Source: Erythrocercus mccallii
Lineage: Eukaryota > Chordata > Aves > Passeriformes > Dicruridae
Reading direction: 5' to 3'
Length of the DNA stretch: 64,000 nt
NCBI GenBank assembly: GCA_013397435.1
Contig: VZRG01000183.1
Coordinates: forward strand, 9,787 to 73,786
A program made the translations under genes and the position numbers. Positions 26,199 to 35,934 of the stretch are shown piece by piece. How positions within the stretch are numbered: the first letter of the stretch is position 1; each line of letters starts with the position of its first letter. The notes below the pieces were generated by a model, which searched no databases, had not been told where the DNA came from, and was given only the letters and a program-made list of their open reading frames with translations.

Positions 26199-27293
26199 GT
26201 GTGTTCTATTTTTTTCTTATTTTTACTAAATATATTATGAAATACATGTCTTCGTGTTTCATCTTTTAGGTAGGTTGTTTGACTCCATTCAATTCTGGAA
26301 AACTTTCTAATACTTAACTCTTTCCAGAGCAGAAAGCAAATCTCCATGCCTTTGAAATTGTCTTATTTTGGTTCTTTTTTCATGCTGTATTAATATCAAA
26401 GCCACATTTTTAAAGAATAGTTAAGTGTGCACATTTGGTTTCCTAAAAGTCTTTCACAAATGATTTTTTCAGGTAATTGTATTTACTTCTCCCTGCTAAC
26501 AAAGATAATAAATTTAATGCCATTTTAATAAGTAGACCTTTCACAGCCTTTTTTATCTGAACTTAGTAGTACAACAATATGTTATTGAATGTTCTTATTC
26601 TGTAGTTTTCAGGCATTTCAAATATTAAGAAAACTACTTGCAAGTAAGTTTAGGGTATTTTAAGTTACTTAGATATATATTTGCCTAGGCAATAAGTGTT
26701 TCTGGTGTTTTGTCACATGGATACAGAATTACTTTACAAAAATATAAGGCATCATTAATAAGATGTACATGTAAATAATTGTATAAAATTGTCATTAATA
26801 CATAGTATTAATACATTTATTTTTATCTTAGAAGTAAATAGTAAATTCCAATATGATTTTTCTTCAGTCTAAACTGCTTTCCCTTACCCATTGCTATTTG
26901 AGCAAAAATGTTTCTTGATGTACTAATCAAAACTTTGCAAAAGGAATATCTTCTGTGTTGGCATGAGAGGCATCTATAATTTTTATGACTTCTATTTTCT
27001 GATTTCTATGTGATTAGGGCAGAATTTTGAAAACTGCCATATTTTGGGAATTTAATATAATTGCACTGTTAACCCTTATACATATACACAGCTTGGGCTC
27101 CATGATCCCAGAGATCTCTGCCAACTTAATTGATTCTGTGATCCTATAATTTCACTAAGGAGAGCATTATGTATTGAGATTGTGTATTTAATGTAGGAAC
27201 AAACAAATTGGTGATACGTTTAAAGCAAATAGCGTTTGCAATAAATTATGTATTATTATATGTTATTTTGTTAAAACTTCATTCTATGTATAG
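26199..27293 (+). other. PACRGL: PACRGL intron 3
   Basis: 1,095 bases of AT-rich intron. The only recognisable content is a short CR1 3'-end scrap at 27092-27146. The acceptor is TATGTATAG. Confidence 0.8.
27092..27146 (+). mobile_element. CR1 LINE 3'-end scrap
   Basis: GCTTGGGCTCCATGATCCCA followed by GAGATCTCTGCCAACTTAAT and TGATTCTGTGATCCTAT matches the last 50-60 bases of avian CR1 copies (…GATCCCTGAGGTCCCTTCCAACCTA…ATTCTGTGATTCT) with several substitutions. It is severely 5'-truncated and old. Confidence 0.75.
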
Positions 27294-27384
27294 GTTAGTG
27301 CATGGATCAGTAAATCACAAACTGCAGTGGGAATGCCCTCCTGAAACTGTTCCCTTTGATCCTCTTCTTTTAACATTGGCAGAG
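27294..27384 (+). CDS. PACRGL: PACRGL coding exon 3 (residues 61-91)
   Basis: Acceptor TGTATAG|GTTAG and donor GCAGAG|GTAAAC. The first base completes Arg61, then LVHGSVNHKLQWECPPETVP followed by FDPLLLTLAE. 'LVHGS…LQWECPPE…FDPLL.TLAEGL' is a signature string of the PACRG/PACRGL family, lying at the start of the HEAT-like alpha-helical fold. 91 nt, entry phase 2, exit phase 0. The reading frame happens to start with a convincing open frame in the intron upstream, but the splice phase and homology fix the border here. Confidence 0.95.
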
Positions 27385-28556
27385 GTAAACTCAATTTCTT
27401 GCAACATTAAGTATGCAACCATTTCCTAATTGCAAATGCCATTTTTTGAAAATCTAGGTTAGCTAGTCTAGGCTCAGCTACTAGAGAAATGTTAAAAAAA
27501 CCCCACTTGTGAGGATACTGTATGGATGAAAATGGTCAAGAACATTGCTATTTGTACTTCCTTAGTTAGAGCTTTCTGGGAGAGCTAGGTAGAGCTGCTT
27601 AACCTTCAAGATACTGATCAAATGCAATATTGCATCCCAGATGCTCAGATGAATGAAATTTGTGGTTTTGCAGATTCTTTTGTAAACTAAATTGTTCTGC
27701 TTGTTTTTGTATATAAAGCCTACCTTATGAAGTAAGAATGCTCTCCTCAATAGACTGAACAAGTACAGTGGGAATAGGATGCTGCAAATAACTGGAAGAG
27801 AAATACTGTACACCATGTTGAGGCTTCTGTTTTCTCAGAACCATCTGTGACATTTATCACCAAATATGTTCCAGGTGTCTAAATAAAAGCTGAATCCAAT
27901 GTCACAGGTAGAATAAAGTGGATATACTGAGGTGGCTTACTTTCTTTTTTCCTTTTTTTTTCTGGTGTTCCTTTTTATTTTCTTTGTTTCTTTTTTCCCT
28001 TTGTTTCTTCTTTTTTTTCTTTTTTTTTTAGTATTAAACAAAACTGTCAATTCCTAAAGTAAAATTAACTGTTACATTAAGAAAAAAGGGCTTTAAATAT
28101 TTGAGTTTTGCCAGTCAGACTTTCACTAGATGTGCATCTCTGTACTATCTACAAGTTTTTTGTGTTGCATGTGGTGTGGGGTGTCTTTCCTTCCATAGTT
28201 TACCTTCCATTCTTTTTTCCCTTCAGGGTACAAAACCCCTATAAAAATATAGCCTGTTCTAGTTCATGGTCTCATTGAAAAAATACCTTGGGTTGTTAGA
28301 TTAAAAGTAGTGAAGTATAAATATTGATTGAATTGGCAGTATTCATAATGTGAGTTTTAATATTCAATGAAAAATGAATTATTCTGTGAGCAGAGTTGTA
28401 CCCAGTGGCTCCACATGGTGGAGTTAGTGTACTTTTTGTTTTGAACTGGTCAGACAAATCTAAACATGGTCTTGCTGCGGTGTGGAACTTTTAAAATGTG
28501 TTTTTGTTTAAAAGAAGGCTCAGTATTTAGAAAATCATGTTTTACATTTGCAACAG
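27385..28556 (+). other. PACRGL: PACRGL intron 4
   Basis: 1,172 bases. It contains a pyrimidine-rich stretch (about 27940-28031) and no recognisable interspersed repeat. The acceptor ATTTGCAACAG has only a weak pyrimidine tract. Confidence 0.8.
27940..28031. repeat. Pyrimidine-rich low-complexity tract
   Basis: About 90 bases of T and C with a few G interruptions (CTTTCTTTTTTCC… to …CTTTTTTTTT). It lies mid-intron, 520 bases before the exon, so it is unlikely to be that exon's polypyrimidine tract. Confidence 0.8.
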
Positions 28557-28691
28557 GGACTAAAAGAGACAAAACATCCCTATACTTTTGTTTCCAAGGA
28601 GGGTTTTAAACAATTACTTCTGGTCGAAGGTGCTGCTGAAAAAGCTATTCCCTTGTTGTCTCGTCTAGTTCCAGTCTTAAAGGCTGCATTG
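28557..28691 (+). CDS. PACRGL: PACRGL coding exon 4 (residues 92-136)
   Basis: Acceptor CAACAG|GGACT and donor GCATTG|GTATGT. It encodes GLKETKHPYTFVSKEGFKQL, then LLVEGAAEKAIPLLSRLVPV and LKAAL. 'GL.ETKHPY.FVS..GF.ELLLV.GA..KAIPLL..L.P.LK.AL' is the most recognisable segment of the family, spanning two helical repeats of the ParcG/ARM-like fold. 135 nt, phase 0 on both sides. The frame reads on into the intron for about 55 codons, but the family sequence stops exactly at the GT. PACRG itself binds tubulin and chaperonin; for PACRGL the partner is not established. Confidence 0.96.
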
Positions 28692-30412
28692 GTATGTCTT
28701 GCTCTTCATGCAGAGATTTTAATGGGTTTGATTTTTTTTTCTTCTGCTGGTGAGAACTACATGGGTACTATTAATGTAATAAATCTATTGCGTGGGCTTT
28801 TGGTTTGGGGGGTAGGAATGATTTCTCTTACTGTTATTAACCCTGCCTTGGTTTATTAGCTAAATATGTCTTTAAATATAAATTAGGATGGGCAACTCCT
28901 TGTATAATTATATGACAGTAGCTATGCAAAAATTTTATGAAACTGTTCTCTTAAAGATTTTTTATATAAGCAGAAATAAATATATATATATACTTGTGGT
29001 GGGCTTTTTTATATGTCCACACAATAACATGCAAAAAAAAAATGAGGTGAAGTAAAATGAATATGCAGGAACAAATACTCATGGACTACATGTAACAATT
29101 CAAAGTGTGCTACAAAATAAAAGAGAATCACAAAATAAAGGACTCACAAAGGTCATTGGGTCCAACTCCCAGCCCTGCACAGTACCACCTCCAGAATACG
29201 TCAATGAGGAAAAAGGAAGAATACATTTAAAGTCTTTGAGGTCATATTCTTAATTTTGAAAAATGTTTTTAACTCTTCTACACCATCAGAAAATAAAGTG
29301 AGATATTGGCTTTGAAGGTTACCTCTTTTGGATCTTTTTCAAGTCTTTGAGAACCCTTTTCCAGTTCAGTAAGCAGCTCTCCCTTAATCTAGCTGTATTT
29401 CAGTTCTGATTTAACAGAGATTGCTTGAAGTTTGAAAACTAATTGCAATCTCAAATCAGAAATGTAACAGAAGCTCAGAATTTTGTGTTATCACTATTTT
29501 TGGTTTAGCTTAAAGACAAAATTTAAAAAAAATCTTGTCTCTTTCTCCAATTAATGTTACTCTTCTATAATTTCTATTGTTGCACTGTTTTGGTATTATG
29601 ACTCATTAAATCTTCTACTACACAAGCAGTCAATGATTTCTAGTTAAAAAGAAAATGTGCAGGGCCCAGAGAGGAAAAGTAGTTGTTCAAATAAACTTAG
29701 TATGAGACTAACATAAGTTATTATGAGTCTATTTCTCTGTTAAAAGAAAAGCAAGATAACTAAACCATTAGAGAAGTCAGGTATAGAAGAACCTTCCCAT
29801 GAGAGAAATAAAGACGACAAAGAACTATAGAAGTAGATAAGAGCCTGATAATAGCTGGCAGGTGACAAAGGTGTAGTTGGCAGGGGACTAAATTATTTGA
29901 GGCAGAAAGTCATTGGCTCCTCTGTTTATCCAACAAAGAAAGTTTTTGTTATGAATTACATAGAAAATATCCAGAATTCATTACGATTGTAACTAAAATT
30001 GTGTCTCTCAATTTCAACATATCAGCATTTGAAAGGCTATTTCTAATATGCTGTGAAAGACTGAAATAATGTAGAAAACTGTTCTGCATTCCACATTTTT
30101 ATTTCAGCAATAGTAAGTTATTAGTTTTGTTGTCGTAGAATAAATGCAAGAGTTTTATGGACAGTTCATGGATGCTTTTGTTTTCCACTTTAAAAATATG
30201 CTCTGGCTTTAATTTTGGCTTCTAGGGACTAATATTCAGTCATATTGTACTTCTATTTCTAAACTCGTATTGTTACAGCAATTAGTAATTGCACAGTAGT
30301 TTTAATGTTTAAAACTACTCCATACAATTATAATGCAGAGATTGCAGTTTAGAAAAACATACATATTTGTCTGAATCTTACAGGATTTTCTTTCTTTCTT
30401 GTCCTTATGAAG
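28692..30412 (+). other. PACRGL: PACRGL intron 5
   Basis: 1,721 bases. It contains a short (TA)n near 28976-28991 and an antisense CR1 scrap (29123-29200). The acceptor is TTCTTTCTTGTCCTTATGAAG. Confidence 0.8.
29123..29200 (-). mobile_element. CR1 LINE 3' fragment, antisense
   Basis: On the + strand, GAGAATCACAAAAT…TCATTGGGTCCAACTCCCAG followed by CCCTGCACAGTACCACC is the reverse complement of a CR1 3' region (…GGTGTCCTGTGCAGGGCCAGGAGTTGGACTC…). Compare the sense copies ending at 39582 and 40776. About 78 bases, diverged, 5'-truncated. Confidence 0.7.
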
Positions 30413-30520
30413 GGCCATGCAGATGATGAAGTATTTGGAAGGGGATTGGATGCTTTAGTGCAATTGAGTGCTGTTGTTGGCCCCTCTCTTAATGATCATC
30501 TCAAGCTTCTACTCACAAAT
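30413..30520 (+). CDS. PACRGL: PACRGL coding exon 5 (residues 137-172)
   Basis: Acceptor CCTTATGAAG|GGCCA and donor ACAAAT|GTAAGT. It encodes GHADDEVFGRGLDALVQLSA then VVGPSLNDHLKLLLTN. 'DDEVF.RGL.AL.QLS.VVGP.LN.HLK.LL' matches vertebrate PACRGL and is closely related to PACRG ('VGE.LVPYYRQILP' region in the paralogue). 108 nt, phase 0 to 0. The tract upstream of the acceptor is pyrimidine-rich (TTTCTTTCTTGTCCTT). It contributes further alpha-helical repeat turns to the ParcG domain. Confidence 0.95.
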
Positions 30521-31502
30521 GTAAGTTTTTAATGCTGTAATAAAAAATCATTTGTATTTTCATGGCACTCTTGTTGAGATGTTACTATAATATCTGCACA
30601 GATACAGTGGAGGACTCAGCAGTTCCATGAAAAGCATTATTTCATATATTTCCCTGTGTGAGTACTTCATTCTTTAATAATATGGTGATTTACAAAGTTC
30701 TAGCAAGGTCCAAAAACTGTTGTTAATGTAAACTGGAGAATAATGGAAGTCTTCTCTCTACTGTTTATGAAACATCCCAATGTTTTGTTTTGGAGGAAAA
30801 TTTATTGCAAAATGAGCTTTTAAGTCTGAATGTCTTAAAGAAACAAATGTTTCAATACATTAACAGAAGCAAATATTCCCACTCCTTTCAGATAGGAATT
30901 CTGCACAAGGAAATTTTTATTAAATAAGCTTTGAATGGGATTATGAGAAGTATTTTTATACCAAGTTATTTTGAGGACATCCTTCCTCTGTCAGACAGGT
31001 TTTTCATGGTTTCTTTTAACCTGCTTGCAAAGTGCACTTTTACAGCAAAATAAAAGGGATCCTTTTTGACAATCAATACAGAAGAGAGAAATTACAGGAG
31101 GGGCTTTTTGAAGTATTTCCACTACAATAAATCTCTTTCAATGCACATGAAATAAAAGTTAACTTTTCATGTGGACAACTTTTTAAGAGTGACTTTTTTT
31201 AAGGTGGATATTTCTTTCAAATTTGTTTGCTAAAAGAAAAAGAAATATTTTTCTTGGTTAACAGATCAGTTTTCTTTGAGTTTAAGTTTCTCTTCAGTTA
31301 ACTTTTTATTCCATTTGCTTTTATTGAGTTCCATACTTTGACATCAGTTACAAGTTACAAAGTAATGTTTCTTTGTGACTTTAATTTTGCAAGGTAAGAT
31401 AAGGTAACAAAATAGGCTATCATTGCCTCTTTGCATATATTGTAGTCTATTGTGCAACAGTATAGTGCAATAAACAAAACTTTTATTTTACTTTTCCAAT
31501 AG
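30521..31502 (+). other. PACRGL: PACRGL intron 6
   Basis: 982 bases of AT-rich intron with no recognisable repeat. The acceptor is TTACTTTTCCAATAG. Confidence 0.8.
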
Positions 31503-31583
31503 CTTTTAAAGAGATTAATGGACAAGAAATATAGAGAAAAAGTTACTGTTGCTTTACAAAAGTTGGAGCACTGTGGTGGAAAG
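31503..31583 (+). CDS. PACRGL: PACRGL coding exon 6 (residues 173-199)
   Basis: Acceptor TTTTCCAATAG|CTTTT and donor GGAAAG|GTGAGT. It encodes LLKRLMDKKYREKVTVALQK then LEHCGGK. 'L.KRLMDKK..E.I..ALQ.LE..GG' is the conserved penultimate helix pair of PACRGL; the positions after DKK are variable among species. 81 nt, phase 0 to 0. There is no stop or frame break. Confidence 0.95.
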
Positions 31584-32958
31584 GTGAGTTGATCAGATGT
31601 TTATTCAGTAATCTACACTTTTGAATACAATTTTGTCAAAACAGCCTTCATCTCTGATTTTGTTGCTGTGTTCTTGCTTAAATATGGCTGGGATACATGC
31701 TTAGTGTTCCATTTCCTGGGACTAAATATGTTCCTCAACAAGATTCACTCTTGCAAAAAGTTACTTTTTCCTGTTACTGATGATGCCTGCCTGTTCCCCC
31801 TAATAGTTTATTGTTTATACTATTTCTTGAGGGAATTTGACACTCACATTCCAGCCCGCCCTGGTTAACCCAGAGTTTGGATCTGCAATGGCTATAAATC
31901 AAAAAGATGCTTTAAGTAATAGATGGCAGAGGTTTCTTCAATTGAACTTTTTTTTGCCAAACGTTGTACATTCTGCACAAAGGAGAAAAGGAATAAAAAT
32001 GAGGAGTACTGGCATAGATGTTCATCTAGATGAGAAAATATTTGCACTCTTGACCCTATGAACAGTTGTTCATATTATATTAAATGGTTATTTGCAAAGA
32101 ATAGGAATAACCTCAGGAACTGAGACCATACATGCAGGCCTACCAGTACTGAGCTTGTGTGCCTTAGGCAGTAGGTGCCCAAATAATCAGTAGGTGCCTC
32201 TTCATTTTTGTGTGTGTGCTCATGTTAATTTAAGAGCAGCAGCAGTGTTTGTATTACAGGCTTGAAAAATGTCATGAAGAATGAAGGAGGATGAGAGATT
32301 TTATTTGTATGAAGTGAGACAAGAAAACAAAAATTATGTCTTGTCTTAATGTTATGAAAATTTAGGTCTAGATAATATAATTAATCCAGCGAGTCATTAA
32401 CCTCTAATTCTTCTGTCAGTCCCCTCATTTCGTGTAGTCTTACCTGACTTGTGAGTAGGTCTTTCTGTATGTCTTTTAAAAAGACAGTAAAACCTGCTTT
32501 GTCAACGACTAAAACAAACAACTAAATTGTGATTATAAGCAATATTATATAATCCAACCAATTAATTTATCAAATTTATTTTCTAAATTAGTTATAAAGC
32601 ATATGATTCTTACTTTTGCTGGAAGTCCCTTCATTCCTCTACTTAAAAATCCTTTTTATTTCATGTCTATATTTATGCCCTCTTTTAGGTATGAGTTTAC
32701 ATGTCCCTTTCTTTGTATGTTTACTCCCCAACATTAGTTATCACAATGGTGCATTTTCTCAGTTCATTATTTTTCAGCCCTTTTGACAGTAAATTTCTCA
32801 GCAAATATTATTTTTTTGTTTTCTACTGTTTGGTAATAGCAAAGATAACTAAGTAAAACTTTTGAGTTATGCAGTTTATAGAGACTATATGAGTACTGTC
32901 ATATGTAAGGCTAGTACCCTTATTATTTTGTATAAATTTGTTTTGTTTTTTTCAACAG
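31584..32958 (+). other. PACRGL: PACRGL intron 7
   Basis: 1,375 bases, AT-rich, no recognisable repeat or exon. The acceptor TTTTTTTCAACAG follows a strong T tract. Confidence 0.8.
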
Positions 32959-33015
32959 GCAACTGTGGCTATCATCAAATCTAAAATTCCAACTTATTGT
33001 TCTATCTACTCTTGA
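32959..33015 (+). CDS. PACRGL: PACRGL last coding exon (residues 200-217 and stop)
   Basis: Acceptor TTTTTTTCAACAG|GCAAC. It encodes ATVAIIKSKIPTYCSIYS and then TGA at 33013-33015. The ending 'IIKSKIPTYCSI' is the conserved PACRGL C-terminus; the last two residues vary. With this exon the seven coding pieces total 654 nt, an intact 217-residue protein. All borders are GT-AG and all phases agree, so the gene appears functional. Confidence 0.95.
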   Translation, partial: ATVAIIKSKIPTYCSIYS

Positions 33016-33259
33016 ACAAGGAAGCTGTAGTGATTTGTACTGTAAGGTGAAGTTTGGAAAGAAACTGTCTGTAAATATCACTGACACTTATTTGGGGTAT
33101 GATATATTCTCTTAGAATAATAATATTTCTTCAGTATGATGGAGAGCAGGAATCTTACGAGTTTGTGAATATGTAATTATGGAAGACTTCTGTTTGTATA
33201 TTTGTATATGCATTGGGCTTACAATGACACTGATTAATATGCTATTATTTTAAAAGCAG

Positions 33260-33265
33260 AATAAA
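33260..33265 (+). promoter_or_regulatory. Candidate PACRGL poly(A) signal 1
   Basis: AATAAA 245 bases after the stop codon, within GCAGAATAAATATTG. Confidence 0.5.
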
Positions 33266-33373
33266 TATTGATTCTTACTTAGTTTTAAATTACAGTTTCA
33301 TTTATTATGACTGCAGTGCTTAACATGTTTTATATATTTGCGTGATGCAAAATAATTTGGTTGTAATTACTTA

Positions 33374-33379
33374 AATAAA
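33374..33379 (+). promoter_or_regulatory. Candidate PACRGL poly(A) signal 2
   Basis: AATAAA within TTAAATAAAATC, with a GT-rich element (TGTATATGTATAG) 20-30 bases downstream, which suits the usual poly(A) site arrangement. Confidence 0.5.
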
Positions 33380-33420
33380 ATCTAACTTGGTGCTAAATTG
33401 TATATGTATAGCTGCTTTCG

Positions 33421-34339
33421 AAATCTGTAACTTTTTTGTGACAGAGAACAGGTGGACATGTTTAGGTTCATCAGGACTAGGTTAGACACGGAACTGTGAG
33501 CCCTCACAGACTTCTTCAGAGTCAGCTTTTAAAGGTGTGAAGCTGAACCCAGTAAACAGGCAGCATATGGTCCAAAGCTGAACTTGCTCAGTGCATTCTC
33601 AGCATGTTGTTTTGAGAGCCTGGAAAGACTCTGGAGAATACAGTGTAGAGGCATCAGTTTGCTCCACAGAGCCATAGCTGAGGTTTTGCTCCTGTTAACT
33701 TTGAGCCTACTGAATGGAGGAGGCAACTTTGGAATAATTACTGTGCTCACTTTGCATTGAGTTAGTAACATTACAACTACATTACGTTGGGATTTGCTTG
33801 TGAATTCAGGTCCAGACAAGTTAGTAAACTTCTGAACACGGAAGCTATAAAAAATATGAGTTAAAGAGAAAAAAAATTATACAAGCCAGCTTACCTGGCT
33901 GTCAAGCTTTGAAAGGTACAGCATTTGTCCATTAATGTATTTGAATTTGATTGCAAAATAATTCCTAATTGTTTATTGTAGTAAATACTGTTCAAGGACC
34001 TGTTGTATTCGAGTACCCTGTGAGGTAGTTAACTGAATTAGCAAAATTTGCACAGAATATTTTCCCCTGAGCAATAATCAATTCTGACATTTAAAGTTGT
34101 TGGAAAGAATGTTTTTTTTTGTCATAAGAAGATTCTGATGCATAGAGTATTGATAAAAGCAATTTCAGAAGTTTTTTTTTAAATTACCACAGCCTGACTA
34201 AAATTCGCTTCAGGACCCATCTCTGCAAAGATCAGCACTCTGCTAAGTCAAGATGAATGTATTTATGCTTTAAAAAAAGTTTATTTCTTCCATAAGCATT
34301 TTAGCCAGCAGCTATTATCAACTCAAAAAATTGATCATG
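33421..34339. other. Gap between the convergent genes
   Basis: About 900 bases between the likely 3' ends of PACRGL and KCNIP4. The part from 33440 to 33835 is less AT-rich and more complex than its surroundings but matches nothing I recognise. The rest is AT-rich with short T runs. Confidence 0.45.
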
Positions 34340-34362
34340 GTCCTTTTTTTCTTCATGTTTAC

Positions 34363-34368
34363 TTTATT
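34363..34368 (-). promoter_or_regulatory. Candidate distal KCNIP4 poly(A) signal
   Basis: TTTATT on the + strand (AATAAA on -), preceded on the transcript strand by an A-rich run and followed by a T/G-containing stretch. It gives a 3' UTR of roughly 1.5 kb, plausible for a brain-expressed gene. Confidence 0.45.
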
Positions 34369-35796
34369 TTTTTTTTTTACAAAATGTGCACATAAAGTTT
34401 ACACAAACACGCTACAGCAGATTTCAGGTGTACATGTATTGTACTACTCTTATCCTACACTGGTGATAGCAGAGCAACCTTCAACATGCCTCTAACATCC
34501 CATCTCTACACCAGAATAGATACCTGATTTATTTTTACAAAAGAGTACCTGTAACCTTCTTTCTACTTCATTAATCCCCTTTCACACTTTCTGCAGCAAT
34601 GTCGCAATGAAGGTTGGCCTATCTCTGATAGCATTTCACCTATTTTGAAGTATTGGCGTCGACTCTGTGGACAATATGTCTTAAAAGTTACATGAATGGA
34701 GGGGCAGTGTTATATTTTATATGCATACTTTTTTAGAAGAATCTTTCTAGGTTCAGAATTAAATAGCTCCAATCTTAATGAAGAAATGATCTTAAAAAAT
34801 GTAAAGCATTTATCACCTATAGATAATATATAGCTAAAGTTTTCATTGCTTTCCTGGCTCTGTCTCATAGTTAAAGGTATTACAAAAAGATGAAATGGAT
34901 GTTATCCGCTAGCATTATTAGTAGAAGTTACTATGTAGTGATGTTCATTCTCAGCACTAAAGTGGGTGGCAGTTTCAAAAGTTCATGCCTTTTTCTTCAT
35001 TAAAGACAGAAAGACACATACTTAGGAAAGCAGTGTTAGGATCCAGTTAAGGTTTCTTTATGAAAAATTGGAAGTCAGAAGATCCTTAATTTTAAGCAAA
35101 GAACTTTGCAGACACATCCAAGAATTAAAAATACAGTATGTAGGACTCCTGATATTCATGTCATGATAAATTAAGTGCAGATTTATTACGTGAGATTGAG
35201 AGAAGCTTCCTCATATTTTTTAGGGAACAAGAATACCCATAAGGATTTTCTATTCTATAACAGTTTTTGCTCTCAAGTTATCTGTTTAGTTATGTTTGGG
35301 GTTTTTGGGTTTCTTTCCGAAGAGAAAAACAAGTCAAAGTTGGAAGGCAATTGTAGCAAGGTGTGCATCGCACATTGATTATAGTATTTTAACTCAAAAT
35401 ATTATTCAAAAATGAGGACTACACCATAGAAATACGAGAAGAAAATAAATTGTAATGCCTCTGTATAAATTAGAAGCTAGAGATTTAAGAAATACACTTC
35501 AACACCTGGAGCTTAGTCCAGTACAAATGAGTAGCAAAACTTAAGAGTATTTATTTAATCTCCTTGTGATTGTATCTATTTTAACTAGAGGTTGGAATGA
35601 TAATAAATGTGCATAATGTCAGTTCTATTTTGATTGAGTTTGTACTAAGAACCTGATTTTTCAGTATAGTCCTATTAACTAAGTAGGCATTGTGGAAGTG
35701 CTAGATTGTATGATTTAGAAAGGGTTTTTTATTGGGAAGAGTTTATAATAAAAAATTTACTTGCATAATACATGTCTCAGTGTAAAGCTGAGTAAC

Positions 35797-35802
35797 TTTA
35801 TT
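35797..35802 (-). promoter_or_regulatory. Candidate proximal KCNIP4 poly(A) signal
   Basis: AATAAAG on the - strand within TCATAAATAAAGTTAC, 85 bases after the stop codon. Its use would give a very short 3' UTR. Confidence 0.3.
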
Positions 35803-35886
35803 TATGATAAAGTGGGAAATCCATTTTTTAGATAATGTTGCAGAATAGCTCATATTTGTCCATTAGTTGTAGACATAATGTCTTCA

Positions 35887-35934
35887 TTAAATCACATTTT
35901 CGAAGAGCTGCATGGATCGCATTATATTCTCATC
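35887..35934 (-). CDS. KCNIP4: KCNIP4 last coding exon (C-terminus and stop)
   Basis: On the - strand the acceptor TTTTTACAG precedes GATGAGAAT; the exon encodes DENIMRSMQLFENVI and then TAA (35887-35889). This is the conserved C-terminal helix of KChIP family members and agrees with my recollection of human KCNIP4 at every residue. The previous exon ends with Lys in phase 0, so the join reads …ESCQK-DENIM…. It is only 48 nt and is easily missed by open-frame searches. Confidence 0.96.
   Translation of the reverse strand, partial: DENIMRSMQLFENVI

Larger units (their letters stand above)
33016..33400 (+). other. PACRGL: PACRGL 3' UTR (extent approximate)
   Basis: AT-rich sequence after the stop codon with two canonical AATAAA signals, at 33260-33265 and 33374-33379, the second followed by a GT-rich TGTATATGTATAG. 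A short UTR of 270-400 bases is therefore likely. Later signals (for example near 37214) could give longer transcripts running antisense to KCNIP4, but nothing in the sequence proves their use. Confidence 0.55.
34340..35886 (-). other. KCNIP4: KCNIP4 3' UTR (distal end approximate)
   Basis: Reading down from the stop codon at 35887-35889, the minus strand is AT-rich and non-coding to a canonical AATAAA at 34363-34368, which is about 1.5 kb from the stop. A proximal AATAAA also occurs at 35797-35802, only 85 bases after the stop. Use of either is inferred. Confidence 0.5.

Noticed and set aside
31668..32061. Open frames of 66 and 74 codons in PACRGL intron 7
   Set aside because: They are outside the spliced frame, have no homology and are not bordered by good splice sites.
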